DNA of 64,000 nt from Clostridia bacterium (GTDB lineage Bacteria > Bacillota > Clostridia > Christensenellales > Borkfalkiaceae), in contig JAGHIT010000094.1 in assembly GCA_017887095.1 (NCBI GenBank), positions 1 through 64,000 on the forward strand, read 5' to 3'. Positions 42,058 through 50,052 of the stretch are shown here, piece by piece; the stretch's first letter is position 1; each line of letters begins with the position of its first letter. The position numbers and the translations under genes are program-made. The notes beneath the pieces were generated by a model. That model did not search any database and was not told the origin of the DNA. It was given only the letters and a program-made list of their open reading frames with translations.

Positions 42058-43340
42058 GCTTTCCTCCTGAGTTCTGACTTCGCTGTTTTGATCGCCTGAG
42101 CGAGCGGTCTGTGCGCGGGACAGACATACGAACATGCACCGCATTCGATGCAGGCAAGTACGCCGCCATACTTTGCCGCGTTGTCATATTCCTTTGCATC
42201 AGTATAAAACTCTGTCTGCATAGGCAACAGTTTCATAGGGCAGACGCTTGCGCATTTTCCGCAATTAATGCATGGCGTTGGTTCATAGACAGCGGTTTCC
42301 TTGCCTGACAGAAAGAGGAACCCACCCGTCGTCTTAGTGACGACCGCCGACGTGCCCGTGAGCGCCGCGCCCGTCATTGGCCCGCCCTCCACAAGTTTAA
42401 CGGTATTCTCCGTTGCACCGCATATCTCGGCTAATACAGAGAGAGGAGTACCGATCTGACAAAGCAGATTTTTGGGTTGCTCGACACCTTCGCCCGTCAC
42501 GGTCACAACGCGATCGATGAGCGGCTTTCCCAGCTCCACCGCTTCATATACGGCAAACGCGGTAGCGACATTTTGTACGATGACGCCCACATCTGCCGGC
42601 AGTTTGCCGAGCGGCACCCTACGTCTCGTACAACAGTAGATGAGCTGTTTTTCTGCACCCATCGGATACTGCTTTTTCAGCGGGATGACAGGAAGGTCGC
42701 TCTTTTCGAACGCTACAATGGCTTCAGGCTTATTTTTTTCAATTGCGATGAGAATTTGTTTTGCTCCGAGCGCCGCCGCAATATATTTTGCGCCATATAC
42801 GATTTCCTTCGAGCGTGCGCGCATCAGGGCGTCGTCGCAGGTGAGGTAGGACTCGCACTCCGCGCCGTTCAGGATGAGCGTATCCACAGGTGCGGACGGG
42901 CGGAGCTTGACGTGCGTCGGGAAGCCCGCGCCGCCCATGCCGACGATGCCGCATTCCTTGATACGCTCAATGATCGCTTCGGACGAGAGATCGGACAGCG
43001 GAGAGAGATAGGCCGTTTCCTGCACGCCGTTTGGTGCAACTGTAACACATGGAATCGTTCCGCCGCGGCCGTCGGGACATGTTCCGATCGAGGTGACCGT
43101 GCCTGCAACGCTAGCGTGTACGTTTGCAGAGACAGCGCCGACTGCTCTGGCGATACATTGACCTTTTTTTACCGTATCTCCGGTTTTGACGATCGCCTGA
43201 GCAGGAGCGCCGATATGACGGGACAGAGGTATATGTATTTCGCCCGTCACGGGAAGCGGCTCAATCGGTAAATTCGCCGTGCGGGACTTATGTCCCGCGA
43301 GCCGCACGCCGCGAAAAAAGGGCGCTGCTTTGAGTTTCAC
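42054..43340 (-). CDS. rnfC: Rnf complex subunit C, NADH-binding
   Basis: RnfC is the peripheral subunit with NAD- and FMN-binding (NuoF-like) and two 4Fe-4S clusters. The 428 residues show IKECGIVGMGGAGFPTHVK, LNGAECESYLTCDD, and CINCGKCASVCPMKLLP plus CIECGACSYVCPAHRPL. A GTG at 43340, following AAAGGAGG, is the start; a longer upstream reading lies inside the preceding gene and is not coding. Overlaps both neighbours by 4 bases. Confidence 0.94.
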   Translation of the reverse strand: MKLKAAPFFRGVRLAGHKSRTANLPIEPLPVTGEIHIPLSRHIGAPAQAIVKTGDTVKKGQCIARAVGAVSANVHASVAGTVTSIGTCPDGRGGTIPCVTVAPNGVQETAYLSPLSDLSSEAIIERIKECGIVGMGGAGFPTHVKLRPSAPVDTLILNGAECESYLTCDDALMRARSKEIVYGAKYIAAALGAKQILIAIEKNKPEAIVAFEKSDLPVIPLKKQYPMGAEKQLIYCCTRRRVPLGKLPADVGVIVQNVATAFAVYEAVELGKPLIDRVVTVTGEGVEQPKNLLCQIGTPLSVLAEICGATENTVKLVEGGPMTGAALTGTSAVVTKTTGGFLFLSGKETAVYEPTPCINCGKCASVCPMKLLPMQTEFYTDAKEYDNAAKYGGVLACIECGACSYVCPAHRPLAQAIKTAKSELRRKA

Positions 43341-43882
43341 TTGATTCCTCCTTTGGATTTTTCCTGCGGCAGGATGCGTGCAGGAAGTAATTTCAGTGTG
43401 TATGTAACGGCAAGTCCGATTGCCGCTCCCGAGAGAGCACCCAACAGACAGAGATATGGAGCATATCCGAGGAGCTGTATTGTTCCGGCAAGTGCACAAT
43501 ATACGATCAGTTGCACGAGGTTGTGCAAGACGGCACCCGCAACGTTGACGGCAACAAAGCTGATATGCGGAACCAGGTATAGCATACATCTGCATGCACA
43601 CACGGAGACGACGCCCGCCGTCATGCTGTAGAGGATCATAGAAATATTGCCTGCAAACAGGCTGCCGAGAAAGGTACGAGCGAACACTATGACGAGGGCA
43701 TCCGGCAGACCGTACAGAGCGAGCGCAAGCATGGAAAAAATGTTGGCAAGTCCTAACTTTGCACCGGGAAGATAGGGAAGAGGAATAAGACTTTCCAGCA
43801 AAAATGCGATAAGCCCCAGTCCGGCGAGAATGCCGAGCATGGCAATGCGTTTCCCCATGCCCGCTTTATGCTTTGTGATCAT
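43337..43882 (-). CDS. Gx transporter / heptaprenyl diphosphate synthase component I-like membrane protein
   Basis: A 181-residue protein with about five membrane helices and LPYLPGAKLGLANIFSMLAL near residue 35, the signature of the Hpre_diP_synt_I/Gx transporter family. Members often lie next to rnf genes; their function is unsettled, and an ECF-type transport role has been proposed. First gene of this rnf operon, with a 4-base overlap into rnfC. Promoter with TATAAT 8 bases before the ATG. Confidence 0.82.
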   Translation of the reverse strand: MITKHKAGMGKRIAMLGILAGLGLIAFLLESLIPLPYLPGAKLGLANIFSMLALALYGLPDALVIVFARTFLGSLFAGNISMILYSMTAGVVSVCACRCMLYLVPHISFVAVNVAGAVLHNLVQLIVYCALAGTIQLLGYAPYLCLLGALSGAAIGLAVTYTLKLLPARILPQEKSKGGIK

Positions 43883-43890
43883 ATGATTCT

Positions 43891-43919
43891 ATTATAATTT
43901 TGATGCTCCGAAAAGTCAA
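43891..43919 (-). promoter_or_regulatory. Promoter of the rnf operon
   Basis: Minus strand TTGACT (43919-43914), 17 bases, TATAAT (43896-43891), then 8 bases to the ATG (43882). No Shine-Dalgarno, so nearly leaderless. Confidence 0.7.
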
Positions 43920-43963
43920 TACCTGAATTGATTTCAGTTGTGATTTTACTAATTTTTGTCCGC

Positions 43964-43992
43964 TTGACAGGATTGCCGGGTTGTGTTATACT
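43964..43992 (+). promoter_or_regulatory. Leaderless promoter of the thioredoxin-reductase-like gene
   Basis: TTGACA (43964-43969), 17 bases, TATACT (43987-43992), exactly 6 bases to ATG 43999. Divergent from the rnf promoter, 44 bases away. Confidence 0.75.
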
Positions 43993-43998
43993 GAAACC

Positions 43999-44856
43999 AT
44001 GCAAACTGTTTATGACGTGATCGTGGTGGGAGGAGGTATTGCGGGATATTCTGCCGCTCTCACTTTGCATAGCTTAAGACATAATACCCTTTGGTTGGGA
44101 GCAGATCTGCTGGGCGAAAAACTGCGTGCGGCGGAATATGTGCGCAATTATCCTGCGCTGCTCGGGAACGGCGCGTTGTTTGCTGCTCGCATTGAGGAGC
44201 AGATGCGCCACGAGGGGCTTGCCATTACTAAGGCACGCGTAGACGGCATTTATGCGGGAGAACCGTTTACGCTTACGGTCGGGGGACAGATGTTCTTAGC
44301 ACGTTCCGTTATTCTTGCAACGGGCGTGGAAACTGCGGGCGCCGTCAGGGGGGAGGAGGATTTTCTCGGGCGGGGCGTAAGTTATTGTGCAGTGTGCGAC
44401 GGTGCGCTCTACCGCGGAAAAACGATCGCCGCCGTCATCTCTGATCGTAAATTTGAAGAGGAAGCAGAGTATCTTGCCGGCTACGCAAAGGAAGTGCATG
44501 CTTTCTGTCTCTATCCCGATGCGTCTTTTCATGCAGAAAATATAGTAATCCATCAAGAAAAGCCGCTCGCCGTCATGGGCGGCATACGCGTAGAAAAGCT
44601 ATCCCTAAAAGGCGGAGATCTTCCCGTGGACGGTGTATTCTTTTTGAAAAACGCCGCGCCGCCTGCCGCGCTTGTCGGTGGTCTGGAATTGGAAAACGGT
44701 GCAGTGAAAGTCGGGCGAGATATGTCCACCAACTTACACGGACTGTTCGCCGCCGGCGATGTCACGGGCAGACCTTATCAGTATGCAAAGGCTGCGGGGG
44801 AAGGCGTGGTTGCGGCATACGCTGCCCACGCATTCTTGCAGGAATCGAAAACATGA
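43999..44856 (+). CDS. Thioredoxin reductase-like flavoprotein lacking an NADPH site
   Basis: A 285-residue FAD protein of the thioredoxin reductase fold. GGGIAGYSAA (11-20) binds FAD, the redox pair is C130-A-V-C133-D-G, and LFAAGDVTGRPYQYAKAAGEG binds FAD near the end. The second Rossmann motif should follow the Cys pair, but it reads KTIAAVISDRKFEEEAEYLA instead of a GxGxxA fold, and the HRRxxxR motif is missing. This is the pattern of clostridial ferredoxin-dependent flavin thioredoxin reductases. ATG 43999 is fixed by the promoter. Overlaps the next gene (ATGA). Confidence 0.85.
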   Translation: MQTVYDVIVVGGGIAGYSAALTLHSLRHNTLWLGADLLGEKLRAAEYVRNYPALLGNGALFAARIEEQMRHEGLAITKARVDGIYAGEPFTLTVGGQMFLARSVILATGVETAGAVRGEEDFLGRGVSYCAVCDGALYRGKTIAAVISDRKFEEEAEYLAGYAKEVHAFCLYPDASFHAENIVIHQEKPLAVMGGIRVEKLSLKGGDLPVDGVFFLKNAAPPAALVGGLELENGAVKVGRDMSTNLHGLFAAGDVTGRPYQYAKAAGEGVVAAYAAHAFLQESKT

Positions 44857-45668
44857 GTGTTATAGAAATCGAGCGCTCCATCATTAAGAAATTCCGCAAG
44901 GAGATCTGGTGTCCCTTTGTAAAAAGTGTCAAGCAATACGAGCTTTTGAAGGAGGGAGACAGGGTCGCGGTGTGCATTTCCGGCGGAAAGGATTCTTTTC
45001 TGCTTGCAAAGTGCATGCAAGAACTTTGCCGCCACGGACAGTACGAATTTGGTTTGGAGTTCATTGTCATGGACCCCGGATACGCGCCGCAGAACAGGTT
45101 TCGGATTGAGGAAAATGCGGAGAAGCTCGGTATACCCGTGCGCATTTTCGAAAGCGACATCTTTGCCGTAGTTGACAGCGTAAAGACCGGCTCCGCATGT
45201 TATCTCTGTGCGCGTATGCGCCGCGGTTATCTCTATGAGTTTGCAAAAAAATGCGGATGCAATAAGATCGCATTGGGGCATCATTTTGACGATGTTGTCG
45301 GCACGACGCTTTTGAGTATGTTGTACGGCGCAGAGATCAAAACAATGATGCCCAAACTTCGCTCGACGGGGCATCCCGGCATGGAACTCATCCGTCCGCT
45401 CTATTCCGTACGGGAACGCGATATTATGCGGTGGGCTATGGACAACGATCTGCACTTTCTGAATTGTGCCTGCAGATTTACGGAGCGCGTTGCAAACAAG
45501 GAAGAAGAGAGCAAGCGCAGAGAGATGAAACAGTTGCTGGAGTTCTTGGAAAAAACCAATCCTGACGCGGCAAATAATGTTTTTCGGGCCATGCATAATG
45601 TGGCGCTGGATTGTATTGTCGGCTGGAGAAAAAACGGGGTGCGCGCAAGTTTCCTGGACGAGTATTGA
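44853..45668 (+). CDS. TtcA-like tRNA thiolation ATPase
   Basis: A 271-residue PP-loop ATPase (SGGKDS, 43-48) with CYLCARMRRG (about 112-121) and a later Cys in NCACRF, as in the TtcA/TtuA group that thiolates tRNA with an iron-sulphur cluster. ALGHHFDDVVGTTLL is a family block. E. coli TtcA makes 2-thiocytidine at position 32; the exact base here is unknown. Translationally coupled to the flavoprotein, which could serve its redox needs. Confidence 0.85.
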   Translation: MSVIEIERSIIKKFRKEIWCPFVKSVKQYELLKEGDRVAVCISGGKDSFLLAKCMQELCRHGQYEFGLEFIVMDPGYAPQNRFRIEENAEKLGIPVRIFESDIFAVVDSVKTGSACYLCARMRRGYLYEFAKKCGCNKIALGHHFDDVVGTTLLSMLYGAEIKTMMPKLRSTGHPGMELIRPLYSVRERDIMRWAMDNDLHFLNCACRFTERVANKEEESKRREMKQLLEFLEKTNPDAANNVFRAMHNVALDCIVGWRKNGVRASFLDEY

Positions 45669-45704
45669 AGCTTGAATTCATAAAGTTTTTTTCTGTCTAT
45701 GTAC

Positions 45705-45733
45705 TTGCAACTTTGATCCAATCATTGTATAAT
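45705..45733 (+). promoter_or_regulatory. Promoter of the 130-residue hypothetical gene
   Basis: TTGCAA (45705-45710), 17 bases, TATAAT (45728-45733); a GGGAGG Shine-Dalgarno precedes ATG 45757. Confidence 0.7.
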
Positions 45734-45756
45734 AGGAATACAACGGGAGGCAGTGC

Positions 45757-46149
45757 ATGACGGAAGAACAACTGCAGCAATATTTGGATATCGAAAAGTG
45801 GAAGGATAGTGAACAGAACCATGCAGACATGTGCGGACGCTATCGGCGCTGTCGATATTGCAGACGATCTGAAGAACATCCTTGCGCAAAAGCATTTTCC
45901 AGATTGGTTATAAGGCGGACTCAGCCGGTGCCGGACATAATTCCGGAGTGGCTGCTTCCGGATCCGCCCGTCGAACAAGTGTTCGGCACGGAGATCGTTT
46001 CTGAAGAGAGATCCCGCTGTTTCGAAACGGAAGAAGTTTCATGCCGCGTACTCAGACACGGCAAAGGCGGAATTCGCTTGCTTAGTTTAACAAGAAAAAT
46101 TTCTGAAATACAAAACACTGCGGATAATTCGGCGGAAGACGCCGTTTGA
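45757..46149 (+). CDS. Hypothetical protein with a Cys cluster
   Basis: A 130-residue protein I do not recognise. An N-terminal acidic helix is followed by a cluster CGRYRRCRYCRRSEEHPC (26-43) with four cysteines spaced as in small zinc sites, then a Pro-rich linker (VPDIIPEWLLPDPP) and a polar tail. Promoter and Shine-Dalgarno are good, so it is expressed. The CNNM genes follow after 35 bases and may be co-transcribed. Confidence 0.65.
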   Translation: MTEEQLQQYLDIEKWKDSEQNHADMCGRYRRCRYCRRSEEHPCAKAFSRLVIRRTQPVPDIIPEWLLPDPPVEQVFGTEIVSEERSRCFETEEVSCRVLRHGKGGIRLLSLTRKISEIQNTADNSAEDAV

Positions 46150-46184
46150 TCAATTTTTTTTAAGGAGGATACAGGGTTTTTCCC

Positions 46185-47231
46185 ATGGACAGTAGAACGA
46201 TCGGACTATTGATCGCTCTTGTCGTGCTTGTCATCCTGTCAGGCTTATTCAGCGCTACAGAGACGGCATACACAAGTTTTTCGGCGGTGCGTATGCGACG
46301 TTTTGCAAAACGAAAGCGCACCGCGCGCATGGCGTTCCGCTTGAGCGCTAATTACAACCGGATCCTGACGACGCTGCTCATTGCCGATAACATCGTCAAT
46401 ATAGCGTCGGCAACGATTGGTACGCTTATTTTTACGTCGCTTATGGGTGAGGAAATCGGCTCCGTCGTATCAACAGTCATAGTTACGGTCGTATTGCTCA
46501 TCTTCGGCGAGATCACACCCAAACTGCTTGCCAAGCGATTGCCTGAGACATTCGCTTGTGCGGCTGCATATCCCCTGTTTGTATGCATTTGCCTTTTCCT
46601 GCCGTTCGTTTGGTTATTCGATCTGTGGAAGAAGGTCGTTTTTTATGTCTTCGGACTTGGGAAAAAGGAGCCTCGATTGACAGAGGAGGAATTTGAAATG
46701 CTCGTTTCCGATGTGCGTCAGGAGGGTGTGCTGAACGAAACAGAGCAAGAACTCATTCATCGGACTCTGCGCTATGATGAGCTCACGGTCGCCGACTGCA
46801 TGATCCCTTTGGAACGAGTCGTTGCGGTTGATCTGCGTGAAAATGACCGTGTCGTATTCCGCATTTTCCGTGAGACAAATTTTTCCCGCCTTCCGGTCTA
46901 TAAGGGGACTAAGGGGAATATTGAGGGAGTGTTGTATCGTGCGGATTTCTATGAAAACATGCTTGCCGGCCGAAGAGATTTCAACAATATTATTCGTCCT
47001 ATCTCTGCAACTTCTCCTGATGAGAAGGTCTCCGTTCTTATGGAACGGCTGCGTACGCAACGGGAGCATATGCTGGTTGTGGGATCGGAGGATGATGCGC
47101 TCGGCATCATTACGCGGGAAGACATGATTGAGGAACTGCTCGGGGATGTTGATGATAAATACGATCTGACGCCTGTCACGTCTTTGCCCACACCTGAACC
47201 GGAGGATCCGGAAGAGGAGGTGGATCTATGA
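46185..47231 (+). CDS. CNNM/CBS-domain membrane protein, copy 1
   Basis: A 348-residue protein: CNNM (DUF21) transmembrane domain (about 1-175, FSATETAYTSFSAVRMRRFA and IFGEITPKLLAKR) and a CBS pair (about 195-325, VADCMIPLERVVAVD and LGIITREDMIEELLGDVDDKYD). Family members act in magnesium or cobalt efflux or homeostasis. The C-terminal CorC_HlyC domain of the usual ~430-residue form is absent. AAGGAGG lies 16 bases before ATG 46185, longer than usual. Overlaps its paralogue by 4 bases. Confidence 0.9.
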   Translation: MDSRTIGLLIALVVLVILSGLFSATETAYTSFSAVRMRRFAKRKRTARMAFRLSANYNRILTTLLIADNIVNIASATIGTLIFTSLMGEEIGSVVSTVIVTVVLLIFGEITPKLLAKRLPETFACAAAYPLFVCICLFLPFVWLFDLWKKVVFYVFGLGKKEPRLTEEEFEMLVSDVRQEGVLNETEQELIHRTLRYDELTVADCMIPLERVVAVDLRENDRVVFRIFRETNFSRLPVYKGTKGNIEGVLYRADFYENMLAGRRDFNNIIRPISATSPDEKVSVLMERLRTQREHMLVVGSEDDALGIITREDMIEELLGDVDDKYDLTPVTSLPTPEPEDPEEEVDL

Positions 47232-48274
47232 CGTCTGAAATGGTCGGAATGATAATCGCGCTTGTCATCCTTGTGGCATTTTCCGCATTTTTCAGCGCAA
47301 CAGAGACTGCTTATACCGGATTCTCGGAAATGCGCATGAGGCGTTTTGCAAAGACAAAGCGCACGGCAAGAATCGCGCTGAAGCTGAGCAAAAACTATAA
47401 TCGCATCCTTACAACGCTCCTGATCGGTAATAATATTGTCAATATTACGGCATCTACGGTTGCAACGCTGCTTTTTGTGGGAATTTGGGGCGAGGATCTG
47501 GGAGCGGTTCTCTCCACTGTCATAGTTACCGTTGTCGTACTTATATTTGGTGAAGTGACGCCTAAGACCATCGCAAAAGCAATGCCGGAGTCATTTGCCT
47601 GCTTTGCTGCGTATCCGCTTCTCGGACTGTCAATCCTTTTTTTCCCTCTTGCATGGTTATTTGGAAAATGGGAGAAACTTATTTTCCGTATTTTCAGATT
47701 GAATAAAAATGAGCCGAAATACACGGAAGAAGAGTTTAAGATGCTTGTTTCGGACGTCAAGGAAGATGGTGTTCTAAACGATACGGAGCATGAACTCATC
47801 CGCAGGACGCTTCGCTTTGACGATCTTCATGTCGGATCATGCATGATTCCGCTTGACAGAGTAATCGCTGTAAATGTGTATGAGCACGATAAGCGCATTT
47901 TAAATCTTTTCCGCGATACAAATTTTTCGCGAGTTCCCGTATACGAGGGAGAGAAACGCAATATTGTAGGTGTTTTGTATCGTGCGGATTTTTATGAGCA
48001 TTTATTGATGCACAGAAAGGGGATCGTTGAATTGATAAGACCTGTTACATTTACGACGACGGATACAAAACTGTCTGCTTTGCTGAAACAGACGCAAGCG
48101 GAGCGAATCCATATGATCATTGTGGGCGAAAGCGGAAACGCTCTCGGACTGATTACCCGCGAAGACATGATCGAAGAACTTCTCGGTGACGTTGATGACA
48201 AATATGACATGACGCCGGTCACGTCTCCATTGAATCCGGTGGTTCCGGAAGCAGCTTCGGAGGATGAAGAATGA
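47228..48274 (+). CDS. CNNM/CBS-domain membrane protein, copy 2
   Basis: A 348-residue tandem paralogue of the upstream protein, same domains and length, again ending just after the CBS pair (DVDDKYDMTPVTSP). The two are close enough to suggest a local duplication, and their 4-base overlap suggests co-production, perhaps as a heterodimer. Confidence 0.9.
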   Translation: MTSEMVGMIIALVILVAFSAFFSATETAYTGFSEMRMRRFAKTKRTARIALKLSKNYNRILTTLLIGNNIVNITASTVATLLFVGIWGEDLGAVLSTVIVTVVVLIFGEVTPKTIAKAMPESFACFAAYPLLGLSILFFPLAWLFGKWEKLIFRIFRLNKNEPKYTEEEFKMLVSDVKEDGVLNDTEHELIRRTLRFDDLHVGSCMIPLDRVIAVNVYEHDKRILNLFRDTNFSRVPVYEGEKRNIVGVLYRADFYEHLLMHRKGIVELIRPVTFTTTDTKLSALLKQTQAERIHMIIVGESGNALGLITREDMIEELLGDVDDKYDMTPVTSPLNPVVPEAASEDEE

Positions 48275-49404
48275 AGTTATCCGTTCCGGTCGCATTCGGT
48301 GTCGAGGCGTCTGTCAAACGCCAGCTGCGTCAGTTGGGGTATGGAGATTGTCCTGCGCTGCAAGGCAGGATCCGTCTTAACGGAGACTGGCTTGATGTGG
48401 CGCGCCTTAACATAAATCTGCGCGCCGGAGAGCGAGTGCTTGTGGAACTTGCAGAGTTTCCTGCGCCTGACTTTGATGCATTGTTTGACGGAGTGTATTC
48501 GATCCCATGGGAGGAATATATCGGTGCAGATTTTCGGATCTTGATGGACGGTAAATGTGTGAACAGCCGTCTGATGGCGATTAAGACCTCCGGCGGGATC
48601 GCGAAAAAAGCAATCGTTGAACGGCTTCGCGCCAAGTCGGGTATACATACTTTGAGTGAACGCGGTGCACGGATCGTGGTAGGGGTTTTTATCGTCAACG
48701 ATATGGCGAGTATCACCTTGGATACGACAGGCGACGGTCTGCATAAGCGTGGCTATCGGATTAAGACTTATTCCGCGCCGCTTCGTGAAACGACGGCCGC
48801 CGCCATGATCGAAAGTTCTTTTTTCCGTGCGGGAAAACCCTTTGCCGATGTATTTTGTGGCAGCGGGACTATTCCGATTGAAGCGGCGCTGTATATGCGT
48901 AACATCGCACCGGGAAAACATCGCTCTTTTGATTTTATCCAATGGATGCATGTCCCTGAGGTAATCCGGATCGCGCGTGAGGAGGCATGTGATCAAGAAA
49001 ACCATGGTCAGATTCCGCTCATCTGCGCGAGCGACATTTCCGGAGATGCAATCGAAATTGCCAAATTTCATGCTGCAAGGGCTGGCGTTGGCACCGATAT
49101 TCGATTCTTTACCCGGGATATGCGTATGTTTTCAAGTGACGAGCGATGCGGAGTTCTCATTTCCAATCCACCGTACGGAGAGCGTCTGAAAGCGCATTTG
49201 CCTGAATTATATCGTGACTTCGGAAAAATGTACCGCCGTCTGCCCGATTGGAGTTGCTATTTTTTATCGGGATACGATGGCGCACCGCGTGCATTTGGCG
49301 GAAGACCGGACAAAATGCGCCGTATGTGGAATGCGGGAATTCCCTGTACGCTGTATTCATATTATGGTGCGCCGCCCTCCGAAAAAACCGAATCGAATGC
49401 GTAA
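48271..49404 (+). CDS. THUMP-domain 23S rRNA guanine-N2 methyltransferase (RlmL/YpsC-like)
   Basis: A 377-residue class I RNA methyltransferase. Residues about 60-160 form a THUMP RNA-binding domain; the SAM domain has DVFCGSGTIPIEAAL (motif I, about 190) and the catalytic ISNPPYGERL (about 297). It matches the short RlmL-like form (YpsC) that methylates 23S rRNA guanine in E. coli at 2445. Overlaps the second CNNM gene by 4 bases, with no functional link evident. Confidence 0.88.
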   Translation: MKLSVPVAFGVEASVKRQLRQLGYGDCPALQGRIRLNGDWLDVARLNINLRAGERVLVELAEFPAPDFDALFDGVYSIPWEEYIGADFRILMDGKCVNSRLMAIKTSGGIAKKAIVERLRAKSGIHTLSERGARIVVGVFIVNDMASITLDTTGDGLHKRGYRIKTYSAPLRETTAAAMIESSFFRAGKPFADVFCGSGTIPIEAALYMRNIAPGKHRSFDFIQWMHVPEVIRIAREEACDQENHGQIPLICASDISGDAIEIAKFHAARAGVGTDIRFFTRDMRMFSSDERCGVLISNPPYGERLKAHLPELYRDFGKMYRRLPDWSCYFLSGYDGAPRAFGGRPDKMRRMWNAGIPCTLYSYYGAPPSEKTESNA

Positions 49405-49479
49405 GAGAGGCGCTTTGTAACGAGTTGGAGATTGTTAAATGAGAAGATTGTGAATTTCTGTAAAATCTCTTTTTTTATA

Positions 49480-49508
49480 TTGACATCATTCCGATTGTGT
49501 TTTATAAT
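49480..49508 (+). promoter_or_regulatory. Promoter of the MarR-ABC operon
   Basis: TTGACA (49480-49485), 17 bases, TATAAT (49503-49508), AAGGAG before ATG 49550. The preceding T-run (49470-49477) with AGATT/AATCT may end the upstream transcript. Confidence 0.75.
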
Positions 49509-49549
49509 AAAATTGTTCAGAATCCTACAAAATAAAAGGAGAACCAACT

Positions 49550-50020
49550 ATGGAAATCAACGAATATCTCATCAAGAGTTTTGAACTGATGCGGAGTTTG
49601 GAAAACGTGGATTTTTTTGCAGGAGTTTCCAATCTCTCCCGCACGGAATTTCATTTGCTTCGCGAGGTAATCCTGGAGGCAGAAAAAGGGAAAAATATCA
49701 TTTCATCCGAATTGGCACGTCGTCTCGGGATCACACGTTCTGCTGTCTCTCAGATTGTAACAAAGATGGAACAGCGAGGTATCGTTAATCGCGTATCTTC
49801 GCCTACTGACAGAAAAATTGCGTATATCTGTCTTTCTGAGAGTTCAATGGCAGTCTTTGAAGAGCAGTGTAAACAGGCGAATGAGACGATGAAGCGTATT
49901 GTCGAATTATATGGTGAAGATAAGATCAGAACATTTTTTAACGAGTATGTTGAACTGCGCAAAGTAGTAGACCATGTCATGAAAGAACGCGAAAAAGAAC
50001 GTGGACAATCGGAGCTGTGA
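49550..50020 (+). CDS. MarR family transcriptional regulator
   Basis: A 156-residue winged-helix regulator: SSELARRLGITRSAVSQIVTKMEQRGIVNR is the recognition region (about 47-76), then the wing SSPTDRKIAYICLSE. It sits 32 bases upstream of a large ABC exporter gene, the usual layout of a local repressor that controls its own operon in response to a toxic ligand. Ligand unknown. Confidence 0.88.
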   Translation: MEINEYLIKSFELMRSLENVDFFAGVSNLSRTEFHLLREVILEAEKGKNIISSELARRLGITRSAVSQIVTKMEQRGIVNRVSSPTDRKIAYICLSESSMAVFEEQCKQANETMKRIVELYGEDKIRTFFNEYVELRKVVDHVMKEREKERGQSEL

Positions 50021-50052
50021 TCGTAAACAGCGGTCTCGCATGGGGTTAGTAC

